From: CAYMGQ01 sp964390055
GTDB taxonomy: Bacteria > Bacillota > Clostridia > Peptostreptococcales > Natronincolaceae
Assembly (NCBI GenBank): GCA_964390055.1
Contig: CAYMGQ010000001.1
Coordinates: 124,001 to 188,000 of the forward strand
Direction: 5' to 3'
Length of the DNA: 64,000 nt
Position numbers and translations under genes: made by a program. The notes below the pieces were generated by a model. The model made no database searches. It saw only the letters and a list, made by a program, of their open reading frames with translations, and was not told where the DNA came from. Shown piece by piece: positions 32,744-41,347 of this stretch; position 1 is the stretch's first letter; the number at the start of each line of letters is the position of its first letter.

Positions 32744-34485
32744 AAGGTATAAGAAAATATCTTTTTCCACTTATTATTTTATTTTTCCTTATGGCAGGAT
32801 ATCCATCCCAGGCCTTATCTTTAAAGGATGATGGCCATATTGATTTGTATGAAATATTCTCTAAGGAAAGGGATGCAATAAAAACCCAGGTGGGAAGCCG
32901 TTTTTATAAATGGTCAATCCACCTTCCCAACGATGCAATTATATATAAAACTGACCGAGTCAACCATTTCAGTATGTATAGTGAAAATTACAAGACAAAC
33001 ATCAGCCTAGATGTTGTTGCTAATAAAGATGCCTATAGTCTAGAAGATATTTTATATGAAATTCAGGCTAAGGATTCAGCTAGCCCCCCTAATTGGCAAA
33101 GGCTAGAAAAGGAATACACCTCCACCATTAATAGGGATCACAGGGGCTACAGGTATATACAGATTATAAAAGTAGACCCCTTTTATGATTACTTCCTTGT
33201 AGATAAGGCAGCTGAAGAGTATAACTCCTATATAGAGAATAGGATTTACATAGCAAACAATTTTATTTATAATTTACAGGTCAATATGGAGGGGAAATAC
33301 TTTCGGGAAAACCCCGAAATGTTTGAAAAATTAATTTCTTCCTTTGTAACAAGCTATGATGAGACCAAGCCCTATATTAAGGAATTATCTGACTCTATTA
33401 GTGAGGCCCGGGTCTATAAAAATACAAGTTACGGTTGGAAAATTACCCTTAATCCCTACTGGAAAAAGGAAGGAATGCCAAATGCCAGGAATCAGTATTT
33501 CAAACCTGTTTATACTTACGATGAAATTAATGATCTAGCTGATGACCAAAGAAAAAAAGGGGGAATTTCAGTAAATTTAATAAGTTCCCTTTCAGCAGCT
33601 GAAAGCCTAGAAAGTTGGTTTAAAAATGAGTTGCAATTACTAGAGAGAAACTACAATCCGGGAATTTATAAAGTTATAGCTATCAATGAAATAAATCTTG
33701 GCCAGCTAGCAGCCTACAGGCTTAAAGTAAAATTCAGGGATAAGCCCCATGAGTCTTATATTGTAGATACAATCTATACCGTGGGTAATGGTTACAAGTA
33801 CAAAATAGAGGCAAATTTACCCTATGAGGATTATACAAATACAGAAAGCTACCAGGCCTATGATAATATGTTAAAATCCTTTAGGTTGACTAGGGACCAT
33901 AGCAGCTACCTGGGGGAGATATTAGATGCCTCCAAATTAATTAATGAGCAAGATAAAAGGAAGTTGGCCATAAGGGACCAGGACTTTGAGATCCTATTAT
34001 CCAAGAACTGGCTAATAGATCAGGAATCAACGGGAGACCTAGCTGCCTATCAAAGCTCCAATAACTTGACCCTATTTGTGGCCACTAATCTTGATAGCCG
34101 GGCCTTTGAAGATATCATACAAGATTATCTTAGCCCTATCTTTGCCCAGGATGAAGTCAGGCTAGGACTAGCCCAAATTATGGTCGAATCTGCCAATACC
34201 AAGGGTATTAACCTTTGTAGGATATCAGTAGTATACGATCTGGATAGGGTGGATAAGTTCTCTAAAGACAAGGAGGACCTAGTCTATAGCTATAACTCCC
34301 TCCTAAACCAGCATATACAGATTATCCAAAAAGACAATGTCCTATATAATCAAAGAATATCCATCCCCCTTACTAATACCAATAGCTATACCATGGAGGA
34401 AATTAATCAGGTGTGGGAGGAAAGCAAAGTTTATGGGATCCGGATTGGCAGCCCCAAAATAAACTGGCTAAATAGGGTGAGGTAA
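32740..34485 (+). CDS. Exported protein of unknown function with three PsbP-like modules
   Basis: Secreted protein of 581 residues with an N-terminal signal (about res 6-26, ending at SQALS). I do not recognise it by name. By eye it holds three related modules of about 180 residues: each begins with a short strand (KWSIHLPNDA, GWKITLNPYW, FEILLSKNWL), continues with a VNLIS/LFVATN-type strand and a helix, and the first two end in an MFEKLISSF or MLKSFRL segment. This pattern resembles PsbP/Mog1-like or DUF-type exported beta domains. It is translationally coupled to the HtrA-like protease, so it may be a substrate, inhibitor or adaptor of it. Confidence 0.6.
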   Translation: MKGIRKYLFPLIILFFLMAGYPSQALSLKDDGHIDLYEIFSKERDAIKTQVGSRFYKWSIHLPNDAIIYKTDRVNHFSMYSENYKTNISLDVVANKDAYSLEDILYEIQAKDSASPPNWQRLEKEYTSTINRDHRGYRYIQIIKVDPFYDYFLVDKAAEEYNSYIENRIYIANNFIYNLQVNMEGKYFRENPEMFEKLISSFVTSYDETKPYIKELSDSISEARVYKNTSYGWKITLNPYWKKEGMPNARNQYFKPVYTYDEINDLADDQRKKGGISVNLISSLSAAESLESWFKNELQLLERNYNPGIYKVIAINEINLGQLAAYRLKVKFRDKPHESYIVDTIYTVGNGYKYKIEANLPYEDYTNTESYQAYDNMLKSFRLTRDHSSYLGEILDASKLINEQDKRKLAIRDQDFEILLSKNWLIDQESTGDLAAYQSSNNLTLFVATNLDSRAFEDIIQDYLSPIFAQDEVRLGLAQIMVESANTKGINLCRISVVYDLDRVDKFSKDKEDLVYSYNSLLNQHIQIIQKDNVLYNQRISIPLTNTNSYTMEEINQVWEESKVYGIRIGSPKINWLNRVR

Positions 34486-34496
34486 TTGCAAGTGAA

Positions 34497-34525
34497 TTGA
34501 CAAAGATATGTCAATGCGATATACT
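34497..34525 (+). promoter_or_regulatory. Promoter of the mod operon
   Basis: TTGACA (34497-34502) and TATACT (34520-34525) are spaced 17 bp. The transcript would start near 34532, directly ahead of the Moco-type aptamer. Confidence 0.8.
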
Positions 34526-34544
34526 TTAGCTTGAAGGAAAAAAA

Positions 34545-34668
34545 CTTCATATCTCCGAGTTACATTACCTAAAGCATGATAAGAAAATATGCCATGGTAT
34601 GATAACCGATAGGGCCTTGTGGGAAACAACAGTGCCTCCCAATATGGAAAGGAGTAAAGTAACATAGA
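34545..34668 (+). ncRNA. Moco/Tuco-type riboswitch
   Basis: The leader carries the conserved strands of the molybdenum-cofactor RNA motif: AUCUCCGAGUUAC near the 5' side and GUGCCUCCCAAUAUGGAAAGGAGU on the 3' side (matches the GCCUCCC...GGAAAGG core of the E. coli moaA element as I remember it). Between them is a variable arm. It is followed by a terminator at 34692 and then by modABC. Binding of molybdenum or tungsten cofactor would lower expression of the molybdate transporter. The choice between Moco and Tuco sensing is not settled by eye. Confidence 0.8.
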
Positions 34669-34691
34669 ATTAATAGCTAGTTTTGCAAATT

Positions 34692-34714
34692 ACGCCTTTC
34701 GGGGCGTTTTTTAT
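34692..34714 (+). terminator. Terminator of the Moco-type riboswitch
   Basis: ACGCC-tttcg-GGGCGT stem followed by TTTTTT, about 25 bp after the aptamer and 120 bp before modA. It is the probable expression platform. Confidence 0.85.
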
Positions 34715-34835
34715 TTTGTCTTAATGGTCACTTAATTTATCCTACTTTATTGGTAAACAATATAAAAATTTGCATATTTAGATGCTCCTTTTATGTTGCT
34801 TTCCTTCAATATGAAGAAAGAGAGGAGAACAAATA

Positions 34836-35624
34836 GTGTTTAAAAAAATTATTCTAGTTTTACTAATCTTATCTATGACATTGACAGCTTGTAATATGGG
34901 AGCCAGTAATACTGCTGGCAACCAATCAGAGGAGGATATTATATTATCCGTTTTTGCAGGGGTAGGCTTAATTGATGTTCTTAATGAAATAAAGGGAGCC
35001 TATGAGGAGGAAAATCCTGGCGTAGAGATCCAATACAATTTTGCTAGCGCTGGGACATTGCAAAAACAAATAGAAGGCGGGGCTGAAGTTGATTATTTTA
35101 TATCCCCCGGTGTCCCTCAAATGGATGCCTTAGAGGAGAAAGGCCTTATACAGGACAGGCAAAATTTTCTCCAAAATAAATTAGTTCTTGTGGGTACAAA
35201 AGAAATGGAAGGCAAGATTGATAAAATGGAGGATTTGTTGTCTGAGCAAGTCCAATACATATCAATAGGAACCCCGGAGACAGTACCTGTGGGAAAATAT
35301 GCAAAGGAAGCCTTAATTTATCATGACCTATGGGATAAATTGCAGGAAAAAATAGTACTTACCAAGGATGTAAGGCAGGCACTAACCTATGTAGATACAG
35401 GCAATGCGGATGTGGGTATTGTATACTATAGTGATGTGTTTGCCCTAGAAAATGCTATCTCTTTATTTATCGTGCCCGAAGAATCCCATACTGCTATCAC
35501 TTATCCTGCAGCCATTGTTAAAAGTAGTCCATTAAAGGATGAAATTACTGATTTTAATAACTTTCTTACTTCTAGCCAAGCTGGTGAAATATTTGAAAGA
35601 CATGGTTTTCTTCTAAACTTTTAA
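34836..35624 (+). CDS. modA: Molybdate ABC transporter substrate-binding lipoprotein
   Basis: Extracellular lipoprotein that captures molybdate (or tungstate). The signal ends in the lipobox LTAC with Cys at about residue 19. The mature N-terminus (LSVFAGVGLIDVLNEI), FASAGTLQKQIEGGAEVDYFIS and SIGTPETVPVGKYAKEAL match ModA. At 262 residues it has normal length. Start GTG 34836 with GGAG 8 bases upstream. First gene of modABC, under the Moco-type riboswitch. Confidence 0.93.
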   Translation: MFKKIILVLLILSMTLTACNMGASNTAGNQSEEDIILSVFAGVGLIDVLNEIKGAYEEENPGVEIQYNFASAGTLQKQIEGGAEVDYFISPGVPQMDALEEKGLIQDRQNFLQNKLVLVGTKEMEGKIDKMEDLLSEQVQYISIGTPETVPVGKYAKEALIYHDLWDKLQEKIVLTKDVRQALTYVDTGNADVGIVYYSDVFALENAISLFIVPEESHTAITYPAAIVKSSPLKDEITDFNNFLTSSQAGEIFERHGFLLNF

Positions 35625-35636
35625 AGGAGTGTCCCA

Positions 35637-36320
35637 ATGTTCAAACCAGTATTATTGTCTCTAAAAGTGGCATCAATTTCAACAGTATTTTCTTTGCTTT
35701 TGGGCATCCCCTTAGGTTATGTGCTAGCACATGGGGAATTTAGGGGAAAAACTTTGCTAGAAACACTGGTCACCCTACCCCTAGTCCTTCCACCTACTGT
35801 AATAGGTTATGGATTATTACTTTTATTTAGCAGGAATTCATTCCTAGGAATAGGCCTAGAAAAATTTTTCGGCATAAAGATAATCTTTACAATTACAGGT
35901 TCCATTATTGCGGCCACTGTAGTAGCCCTTCCTTTGATGGTGCAGAGCATAAAATCTACCTTTGGAAATCTAGACCCAATATATGAAATGTCTGCTGCTA
36001 CTCTAGGCTCAAATAAAATAAAAGTCTTTTTTACTATTATTGTACCCCTATCATGGACAGGTATTATTAGTGGCTTAGTAATGGCCTTTGCAAGGTCTCT
36101 GGGGGAATTTGGTGCCACCTTAATGATTTCAGGTAATATCCCTGGTAAAACCCAAACAATTCCCATTGCAATTTACTCTGCCGTGGAAATGGGGGACAGG
36201 GTTTTGGCTAATAAACTGGTGACAATTATGACCCTATTTAGTTTTTTTGTAATATTTTTACTAAACTACTGGTTAAAGAGAAAACACTATATCAAGGCAA
36301 TGAGGGAGGAAAAATGTTAA
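35637..36320 (+). CDS. modB: Molybdate ABC transporter permease
   Basis: Membrane permease of the molybdate transporter, 227 residues with about five or six helices. The EAA loop that contacts the ATPase is ARSLGEFGATLMISGN (about res 150-165). The conserved PLVLPPTVIGYGLL is at about residue 50. Start ATG with AAAGGAG. It lies 12 bp after modA and overlaps modC by 7 bp. Confidence 0.95.
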   Translation: MFKPVLLSLKVASISTVFSLLLGIPLGYVLAHGEFRGKTLLETLVTLPLVLPPTVIGYGLLLLFSRNSFLGIGLEKFFGIKIIFTITGSIIAATVVALPLMVQSIKSTFGNLDPIYEMSAATLGSNKIKVFFTIIVPLSWTGIISGLVMAFARSLGEFGATLMISGNIPGKTQTIPIAIYSAVEMGDRVLANKLVTIMTLFSFFVIFLLNYWLKRKHYIKAMREEKC

Positions 36321-37057
36321 ATATCGACATTGAGAAAACTTATAAGGATTTCAAGTTAAATGTTAATTTTACTGCCCCTGAGGGGATAAATGTAATCCTA
36401 GGACCCTCAGGTTCTGGCAAAACAACAATATTAAATTGTATTGCCGGAGTAGTAAAGCCGGATGTAGGTCAGATTTCCATGGGGAAAGAAATCTATTTTT
36501 CCTCTATGCAGAATCTTTCTCTACCAATACATAAGAGGAGAATAGCTTATGTTTTTCAATCCTATGCCCTATTCCCCCATATGAATGTCTATAAAAATAT
36601 TCAATATGGCCTTAAAAACTATCAAAGGCATAAGGACTATAGAGAGATTAATAATTTTGCCCAAATCTTTAAAATTGAAGGCCTGCTTAAGAAATACCCC
36701 TATGAATTGTCCGGCGGGGAAAAGCAAAGGGTGGCCCTAGCCAGAGCTTTAATTACTAAACCTAAAATTCTTCTCTTGGATGAACCCTTTGCAGCATTAG
36801 ACCAGTTAACGAAAAGGATTCTTTACAATGAATTTTTGGATATAATAGAAAATTGGAAGATTCCCATCTTAATGATTACCCATGATGAGTGGGAAGCACA
36901 ATATTTGGGTAATAGAATTATAAGGATTTCCAATGGAGCTTTAATCAACAATAGTTTAGTCTCTGAAGATAAAAATTATCTTCATGAAGATATTCTTAAT
37001 GAGATGAAATTTCCAGGAAATTTTGAAAACATTTTACTAAATAAAGGAGGAATATAA
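36314..37057 (+). CDS. modC: Molybdate ABC transporter ATP-binding protein, short form
   Basis: ATPase subunit of the molybdate transporter. Walker A is GPSGSGKTT (about res 31-39), the signature is LSGGEKQRVALARAL (about 130-144) and Walker B is ILLLDEPFAALD. At 247 residues it stops after the nucleotide-binding domain and lacks the C-terminal Mop (molybdate-binding) domain of E. coli ModC (about 350 residues). Overlaps modB by 7 bp, so synthesis is coupled. Confidence 0.93.
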   Translation: MLNIDIEKTYKDFKLNVNFTAPEGINVILGPSGSGKTTILNCIAGVVKPDVGQISMGKEIYFSSMQNLSLPIHKRRIAYVFQSYALFPHMNVYKNIQYGLKNYQRHKDYREINNFAQIFKIEGLLKKYPYELSGGEKQRVALARALITKPKILLLDEPFAALDQLTKRILYNEFLDIIENWKIPILMITHDEWEAQYLGNRIIRISNGALINNSLVSEDKNYLHEDILNEMKFPGNFENILLNKGGI

Positions 37058-37060
37058 AAC

Positions 37061-37621
37061 ATGTCAGTGAAAAATGTAATGACTGCTGACTTCTTGCGTT
37101 CAGCTTATTCTGGAGAAAGTATGGCACAAATGCGTTATCTCATATGGGCAAATGTAGCCGATAAAGAAGGCATGCCTAATATAGGCAGGCTATTTAGGGC
37201 TATTGGCTATGCCGAATATGTCCATGCCAACAATCATTTTAGGGAATTAAAGGATGAGAAGGGTGACTTCACAGTACCAGCAGGAGCTGTCTTTGGCATA
37301 GGAGATACAGTGGAAAATCTCCAGGGAGGCATCGATGGTGAGCTCCACGAAATTGAGCAAATGTACCCGGTATATTTAGAGGCTGCCCGTTTCCAAGATG
37401 AGAAGGGTGCTGCTAGATCCTTCCATTTTGCCCTAGAGGCTGAAAAAGTTCATGTTGACCTATTTAGAAAAGCCCAGGATATTGCCAGAGAAGGTAAGGA
37501 TATGGATATAGATTCTATCCATGTTTGCAATATATGTGGCCATACTATAATAGACACATTGCCTGATAAATGCCCCATTTGTGGAGCTAAGAGCCAAGCC
37601 TATGAAAGTTTTGTAGAATAA
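37061..37621 (+). CDS. Rubrerythrin-family protein with C-terminal rubredoxin-like domain
   Basis: Ferritin-like diiron protein of 186 residues. Glu residues and EExH-type motifs are at AYSGESMAQMRY (res 16-27), AIGYAEYVHANNHFRELK, and HFALEAEKVHVDLF. The C-terminus has two CxxC motifs (CNICGHTI, CPICGAKS), a rubredoxin-like iron site. It differs clearly from the rubrerythrin at 54961 and forms a separate subfamily. Likely reduces peroxide in an anaerobe. It lies 3 bp after modC, which suggests it shares the mod transcript, an odd partnership. Confidence 0.9.
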   Translation: MSVKNVMTADFLRSAYSGESMAQMRYLIWANVADKEGMPNIGRLFRAIGYAEYVHANNHFRELKDEKGDFTVPAGAVFGIGDTVENLQGGIDGELHEIEQMYPVYLEAARFQDEKGAARSFHFALEAEKVHVDLFRKAQDIAREGKDMDIDSIHVCNICGHTIIDTLPDKCPICGAKSQAYESFVE

Positions 37622-37635
37622 GAGACAATAAACAG

Positions 37636-37666
37636 AAGGCCCTTTGAAATTAAAGGGCCTTTTTTA
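37636..37666 (+). terminator. Terminator after rubrerythrin
   Basis: AAGGCCCTTT/AAAGGGCCTT stem followed by TTTTT; ends the mod-rubrerythrin transcript. Confidence 0.9.
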
Positions 37667-37698
37667 TATGAAATTTATTTTTCTAACCTATCCTTTGA

Positions 37699-38679
37699 CT
37701 AGGCTAGCCTATAGTAAATTAAACCTCCTTCAATATCATAATCAACCTCACCCAAGGCCCCTAATCTTTCTAGGTGGGCATGGGCCTCCCCTGCAGCAAA
37801 CCATTTTTGAGAACTTGGAAAGTCTCCCCAATTTTTACTTCTTATATCCCATTGTAGGTTTTTTGCCACGGTCCTTACACTAGATTTTCCAAGCCTTCTT
37901 AAAATTTCCCTAGTTTCCTCTAGCCTTTTTTCATGGTGGTTTTTTATTTCCCCTATCCTTGTCCTATAATCATCAATTAATTCCCTATGGGAAGAAAACA
38001 AATAATCAATATCCATATTATAGACCTTGTCCAAACTCTTATAATATTCCCCCAACATATCCCCATATTCAAAGCCCCAAAAGGTAATATTTGGGGTAAT
38101 CCTTCCTAAAATATGGTCACCACAGAAAAAGATTTTGTGTTTTCTCTCATATAAGCCTAATAGTCCTGGGGTATGCCCCTTTAAGTCTATGGCCTCAAAG
38201 GTATAGGGGCCGATTTTTAACTCCTCCCCAGCTTCTAGTCTTGTATAATTCAATTTTTCCACCGGCCTAAACTTATAGCCCGGATGTTCCTCTAGGGTCA
38301 AATTATCCTCCCCTAGCCCCTGTAATATTGCCCTATCAACAATTTCCTTCCACAGCTTGCTTTCCTTATGGATGCTATCATTAATCAATTTTCCTTCAAT
38401 AGCACTTACATATACCCTAACTCCCTTTTTCTCTAAAAAACTTGCCAAACCCGTGTGGTCTGCATGGGAATGGGTCAAAAATAGTATTGTCTTATTCAAA
38501 TCTATTTCCAACTCATCCAAGGCTTTAAGGATTAATTCTTGATTTTCCCTAGTGTTAAATCCAGTATCAACTATTAGATTAGTCCCCTCACCTTTGATAA
38601 TAAAAGAATTTAGGGACTTTAAGGGGTTGCCCCTTAAAGGTATTTCGATTAAATAAATATTGTCATATACTTTCCTCAT
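37699..38679 (-). CDS. MBL-fold metallo-hydrolase
   Basis: Metallo-beta-lactamase superfamily hydrolase of 326 residues. The metal-binding motif is LTHSHADHTGL (about res 65-75), with GHTPGLLGLY (His, about 168) and FCGDHILG (Asp) later. The C-terminal ~90 residues (EEIKNHHEKRLEE...) hold a helical region as in glyoxalase II-like/RNase Z-like hydrolases with a winged-helix tail (AHLERLGALGEVDYD). Substrate unknown. Single gene. Confidence 0.87.
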   Translation of the reverse strand: MRKVYDNIYLIEIPLRGNPLKSLNSFIIKGEGTNLIVDTGFNTRENQELILKALDELEIDLNKTILFLTHSHADHTGLASFLEKKGVRVYVSAIEGKLINDSIHKESKLWKEIVDRAILQGLGEDNLTLEEHPGYKFRPVEKLNYTRLEAGEELKIGPYTFEAIDLKGHTPGLLGLYERKHKIFFCGDHILGRITPNITFWGFEYGDMLGEYYKSLDKVYNMDIDYLFSSHRELIDDYRTRIGEIKNHHEKRLEETREILRRLGKSSVRTVAKNLQWDIRSKNWGDFPSSQKWFAAGEAHAHLERLGALGEVDYDIEGGLIYYRLA

Positions 38680-38805
38680 GGATACCTTCCTTTGCCTATA
38701 GTATTTTGAAAAAATAATAGCTATCTTCTGTCTACAATTATTATATATACCCCTTATCAGGATTTAAAAAGCCTATTTTCCTATTTTTAATGATTCGCAA
38801 GGACT

Positions 38806-38842
38806 AAAAAATCTCCCCCTGATTTAAAATGGGGGAAATTTT
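38806..38842 (-). terminator. Terminator after the ketopantoate reductase-like gene
   Basis: AATTTCCCCC/GGGGGAGATT stem followed by TTTTTT on the minus strand, 10 bp after the stop at 38852. Confidence 0.85.
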
Positions 38843-38851
38843 TATATTATA

Positions 38852-39772
38852 TTAAGAATTCATCTCTTCCAGGGTCCGTATCATATTAAACAAGGTCCTA
38901 TTTACCGGGGTAGCTATTCCGTATTTATCCCCTAATTGACACACGACCCCCGCAAACATTTCTACCTCAGTTTTTCTTCCAGCCTCAATATCCTGTAGCA
39001 TGGAGGTTTTCCCCTCTGGGGCAAAATTTCCTAATAAATCTGTAAAGGCTTTTATATCCTCATCTACTAGGTTTGCCCCTACTTGCTGGGATAAGGCAAT
39101 GACCTCCTTCATGGCCGATTCCATCAAGTCCCTTATCTCCTTTATCTCTTGGAAAACCCTATAGGGGGCCCTTAATACAGCTGAACTCTGATTGATACCC
39201 ACATTGGCCATAAACTTCCACCACAGGGCTCTTAGTATATCCTCAGGTATTTCATAGGGGATACCCGCCCTATCAAAAAGATTTTTTACAGCCAATACAT
39301 TAGGAGAATATGTTTTATTAACCCTTTCACCAAAATGGATTTCCCCTATCGAGCTGCATTTTATTTCCTCCTCTGTCCTGACAGCATCTATACCCACACA
39401 GATACCATACAAGATATTATCCATCCCATATTCCTTGGCCAGTATTTCCTCACTGGAGATACCATTTAGTAGGGAAAGTATTATAGTATCTGGCCCAACA
39501 TGATTCCTAATATCCTTTATTGTCTGATCTAGATGGTGGAATTTAACTGAAACTATTAGCAGGTCCGCCGGCTCCGTTTTTTCCTCTGGGTCAATACAAT
39601 TAAAATGGTAGTGGTTACCATTAATCTTTAGCCCTTCCTCCCCATACCTCCTAGCCCTTTCTTTATTTGCGATTACCCTTAGCATTTCTCCATCCATTTC
39701 ATGGATTTTGCTGGCATAAATAGCCCCAATAGCCCCTAATCCAATAATAGATAGCTTTTTTATTTCTCTCAT
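38852..39772 (-). CDS. panE: 2-dehydropantoate 2-reductase family protein
   Basis: NADPH-dependent reductase of 306 residues in the ketopantoate reductase family. The N-terminal Rossmann motif is IIGLGAIGAIYASKI (about res 9-23), and the middle has the conserved LLNGISSEE and ALWWKFMANVGINQ (Lys, Asn substrate residues). The family call is firm. Assignment to pantothenate synthesis is less certain because panB, panC and panD are not nearby and paralogues act on other 2-keto acids. Confidence 0.8.
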   Translation of the reverse strand: MREIKKLSIIGLGAIGAIYASKIHEMDGEMLRVIANKERARRYGEEGLKINGNHYHFNCIDPEEKTEPADLLIVSVKFHHLDQTIKDIRNHVGPDTIILSLLNGISSEEILAKEYGMDNILYGICVGIDAVRTEEEIKCSSIGEIHFGERVNKTYSPNVLAVKNLFDRAGIPYEIPEDILRALWWKFMANVGINQSSAVLRAPYRVFQEIKEIRDLMESAMKEVIALSQQVGANLVDEDIKAFTDLLGNFAPEGKTSMLQDIEAGRKTEVEMFAGVVCQLGDKYGIATPVNRTLFNMIRTLEEMNS

Positions 39773-39908
39773 TAGATATGAACCCTCCTGTCATCAATTT
39801 TCTTCCTATTTTATTAATTCCACATTATTTATAATTAACCTGCCTTTAATTGACTTTACAGGTTCTTTTCTATTAAAGACCATGGCATACATAAAGAATT
39901 AATAAATA

Positions 39909-39950
39909 AAAGGGGCTAGTAAAGAAATTTTTCTCTACTAGCCTCCTAGA
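39909..39950 (-). terminator. Terminator after the coat protein gene
   Basis: GGCTAGTAGAGAAA with TTTCTTTACTAGCC forms a long stem followed by CCTTTT on the minus strand, just after the stop at 39968. Confidence 0.8.
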
Positions 39951-39967
39951 TTATTTTCCTGATAATC

Positions 39968-40444
39968 CTATTTAGTCTGGTACATACCATGTTGTTGCAT
40001 ATAGTTAAATATGTCCTCCCCATGCTGCTGTTCCTCTTTCTGAATATGGTTTAATAGCTTCCTTGCTTCCGCATTAGTAAATTCGAAAATTGTTGTGTCA
40101 TAGGTGTCAGATATGTATTTTTCTGTCATTAGTAAATCTTGGCATAGGAGAGCATCCTTATCGCTTCCTGTGCTAGACAAGTCTATGGTCACCTCTTGAG
40201 TCTGTTGATTTTGTTGGTTTTGCTGACCCTGCTTTTGCTTGGTATTGGGTATCTTGCCACTAAGGAGTTGATTGATAGAATCCAGGTGTTCTTGTTCCTG
40301 GGCTGCATGGTTTAAAAATAATTGTTTTAATTGAGGATCTTGGGCCTGTTCAGCATAACTCTGGTATTTGGCAATACATAACTCCTCATGGCTTTTTTGG
40401 TCCTCCAATAGGAGTGTCTCCTTCTGGGTTAGTTGTATATTCAC
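39968..40444 (-). CDS. CotF-like spore coat protein (ferritin-like)
   Basis: A 158-residue helical protein. The start is GTG 40444 (VNIQLTQKETLLLED), 8 bases after AGGAGG. Two ferritin-like helical halves (HEELCIAKYQSYAEQAQDPQLKQ-type segment and DLLMTEKYISDTYDTT) are linked by a Gln-rich stretch (about res 85-100). The pattern and the LLxxQKSHEELCI segment match spore coat proteins of the CotF/DUF2383-like group. This is the main hint that the organism forms spores. Confidence 0.82.
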   Translation of the reverse strand: MNIQLTQKETLLLEDQKSHEELCIAKYQSYAEQAQDPQLKQLFLNHAAQEQEHLDSINQLLSGKIPNTKQKQGQQNQQNQQTQEVTIDLSSTGSDKDALLCQDLLMTEKYISDTYDTTIFEFTNAEARKLLNHIQKEEQQHGEDIFNYMQQHGMYQTK

Positions 40445-40520
40445 TTTATACACCTCCTGACCTTAGTTTGTTTAATAATTTGCTTTTTATTCATCAGGAT
40501 AGGTGGATAAATTTATATGC

Positions 40521-41195
40521 CTATATATTTGATATCTGCCAATTAATTTTTTCCTCTCCTAGCCTTTCCAAGTATTGGTTGGTCTTAGAGAAGGGTCTGC
40601 TTCCAAAGAAACCCCTATGGGCAGACAGAGGACTGGGGTGGGGTGCCTTAATTATAAAATGTCTCTCCCTATTAATAAGTTTCTCCTTGTCCTGGGCATT
40701 TCTCCCCCACAAAATAAATACTACTGGTTTTTCCCTATCACTTAATAATTCTATAATTTTATTAGTAAAGATCTCCCAGCCCATATTCCTATGGGAATTT
40801 GCCTCTCCCTTTCTTACAGTTAAAACCGTATTAAGCATCAAAACTCCCTCTCTTGCCCATTCTACTAAATATCCATTGTTAGCTATATCAAGACCTAGGT
40901 CCTCCCTAAGTTCCTTGTAAATATTTCTAAGTGAAGGAGGGATTTTTACGCCTGCTTTAACCGAAAAACTTAGGCCATGGGCCTGACCCGGCCCATGATA
41001 GGGATCCTGGCCCACTATCACTGCCTTTGTTTTACTGTAGGCTGTCAGATGTAGTGCATTAAAGATATCATATTTATTAGGATAAACTATTTCGTTTTTA
41101 TATTCCCTTATAAGAAATTGCCGCAATTTTAAATAATAGGGTTTTTTAATCTCTTCCCCAAGTAGAGATTGCCAATCATTTTTAAAAATCCCCAT
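40521..41195 (-). CDS. ung: Uracil-DNA glycosylase
   Basis: Removes uracil from DNA, family 1 UDG. Start ATG 41195 (MGIFKNDWQSLL) follows GGGGG by 6 bases; the longer frame from 41249 adds 18 atypical residues. The water-activating motif GQDPYHGPGQAHGLSFSV (about res 63-80, catalytic Asp) and the DNA-intercalation motif HPSPLSAHRGFFG (about 190-202) are both intact. Length of about 224 residues is standard. Confidence 0.96.
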   Translation of the reverse strand: MGIFKNDWQSLLGEEIKKPYYLKLRQFLIREYKNEIVYPNKYDIFNALHLTAYSKTKAVIVGQDPYHGPGQAHGLSFSVKAGVKIPPSLRNIYKELREDLGLDIANNGYLVEWAREGVLMLNTVLTVRKGEANSHRNMGWEIFTNKIIELLSDREKPVVFILWGRNAQDKEKLINRERHFIIKAPHPSPLSAHRGFFGSRPFSKTNQYLERLGEEKINWQISNI

Positions 41196-41347
41196 ACTAA
41201 TCCCCCATTTCCTTATAGGTCTGTTTAAATTAAAGCTTTCTACCAACAATCCTTATTAGAGCTACTTTTTCCTGCTATCCTATACATAGCCCTATCTTTA
41301 TGCTATTATTAACTATGGTATCATAAATCTATCAACGGAGGTATAAT

